NCBI GenBank assembly: GCA_030832825.1
Contig: JAURIJ010000005.1
Span: 1-64,000, forward strand
From: Gammaproteobacteria bacterium
GTDB lineage: Bacteria > Pseudomonadota > Gammaproteobacteria > Pseudomonadales > Pseudohongiellaceae
Reading direction: 5' to 3'
DNA: 64,000 nt
Part shown: positions 63,610-64,000 of the stretch, piece by piece
How positions within the stretch are numbered: the first letter of the stretch is position 1
Layout of the letters: every line of letters begins with the position of its first letter
Made by a program: the position numbers and the translations under genes
Notes under the pieces: model-generated
Seen by the model: only the letters and a program-made list of their open reading frames with translations
Database searches by the model: none
Told to the model about the DNA's origin: nothing

Positions 63610-63975
63610 ATGAGCAAGAACAAGATCATTCAGATGGTTGAGCAGGCACAGATGAGCAAGGAGATCCCGGAGTTCAGTCCCGGTGACACCGTCGTCGTGC
63701 AAGTGAAGATCAAGGAAGGCGACCGTGAGCGTCTGCAGGCTTTCGAAGGCGTGGTCATCGGCATCCGCAATCGCGCGCTGAACTCCTCCTTCACCGTGCG
63801 CAAGATCTCTCACGGGGTGGGCGTCGAGCGTACTTTCCAGACTTACAGCCCCATGCTCGACAGCATCACGCTGAAACGTCGCGGCGACGTGCGTCAGGCC
63901 AAGCTCTACTACCTGCGCGACCTGTCCGGCAAGGCAGCCCGCATCACCGAGAAGCTGGAAAAGAAATCAAGCTGA
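63610..63975 (+). CDS. rplS: 50S ribosomal protein L19
   Basis: A 121-residue L19 at the 30S-50S interface. Family segments are '[20 protein letters not shown]', '[14 protein letters not shown]', '[13 protein letters not shown]' and '[15 protein letters not shown]'. I chose the ATG at 63610 (MSKNKIIQ...), which follows AGCAAGG and matches the family; an upstream start is not conserved. It closes the operon. Confidence 0.96.
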   Translation: MSKNKIIQMVEQAQMSKEIPEFSPGDTVVVQVKIKEGDRERLQAFEGVVIGIRNRALNSSFTVRKISHGVGVERTFQTYSPMLDSITLKRRGDVRQAKLYYLRDLSGKAARITEKLEKKSS

Positions 63976-63982
63976 TTCAGCA

Positions 63983-63998
63983 CCGCTGCATGCAGCGG
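63983..63998 (+). terminator. Palindrome after rplS, probable terminator stem
   Basis: CCGCTGCATGCAGCGG is a perfect 16-base palindrome seven bases after the rplS stop. The window ends directly after it, so the expected T-run cannot be checked. Confidence 0.5.
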
Positions 63999-64000
63999 GC

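Overview
The window is a chromosomal segment of a GC-rich gammaproteobacterium. The evidence is the housekeeping content and order: xseA, guaB-guaA, tadA, purL, a psp operon, and ffh followed by rpsP-rimM-trmD-rplS. Genus cannot be fixed from the sequence. Genes for SapC-like, DUF6445-like, Oar-like TonB receptor and 'thermostable hemolysin' proteins suggest an environmental, possibly marine lineage. No tRNA, rRNA or CRISPR array was recognised.

Layout. 0-10.6 kb: tRNA modification (TapT), an exported M1 peptidase pair, an NhaC antiporter, a DsbA-like protein, an M23 peptidase and xseA, mixed with several damaged genes (GGDEF tail, DoxX with an amber codon, a glutamine amidotransferase that lost its catalytic segment). 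10.7-23.4 kb: a broken cytochrome b gene, then two operons. The first runs from a thermostable-hemolysin-family protein, acyl-adenylate ligase, haem-oxygenase-like diiron protein and SDR through a TPR protein and an OmpR-type two-component system to a cupredoxin, an FTR1 iron permease and an outer-membrane protein. The second carries a membrane sulfatase-fold enzyme, an LPS-kinase-like protein and a methyltransferase. All three transcription units are preceded by the same direct repeat (TTAA, 11-base period), the kind of site bound by PmrA/QseB-type regulators. The embedded two-component system is therefore a good candidate for their common regulator, joining iron handling, a probable fatty-acyl tailoring pathway and envelope modification.

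23.4-26.6 kb: guaB and guaA, with a perfect 14-bp hairpin around the guaB stop codon. 26.6-37.0 kb: an AT-rich genomic island of about 10.4 kb in the 3' end of guaA, bounded by GAGTGGGAGT repeats. It encodes a large tyrosine integrase, an HUH/Rep-like protein, a catalytically degenerate and an intact mini tyrosine recombinase with two small ORFs between them, a complete type I restriction-modification system (hsdMSR) and an unknown cargo protein with a Cys-His-Asp pattern.

37.1-45 kb: SapC-like protein, DedA protein, DUF6445-like protein, LysM protein, Oar-like TonB-dependent receptor and a phosphodiesterase. 45-54 kb: tadA, a lipoprotein, purL, a HigBA toxin-antitoxin pair, exported proteins and a NUDIX hydrolase. 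54-60 kb: a DUF2272 protein, pspABC with a sigma-54 promoter and divergent pspF, a broken diguanylate cyclase gene, a phosphopantetheinyl transferase and a CcsA-like membrane protein. 60.4 kb to the end: ffh and the rpsP-rimM-trmD-rplS operon.
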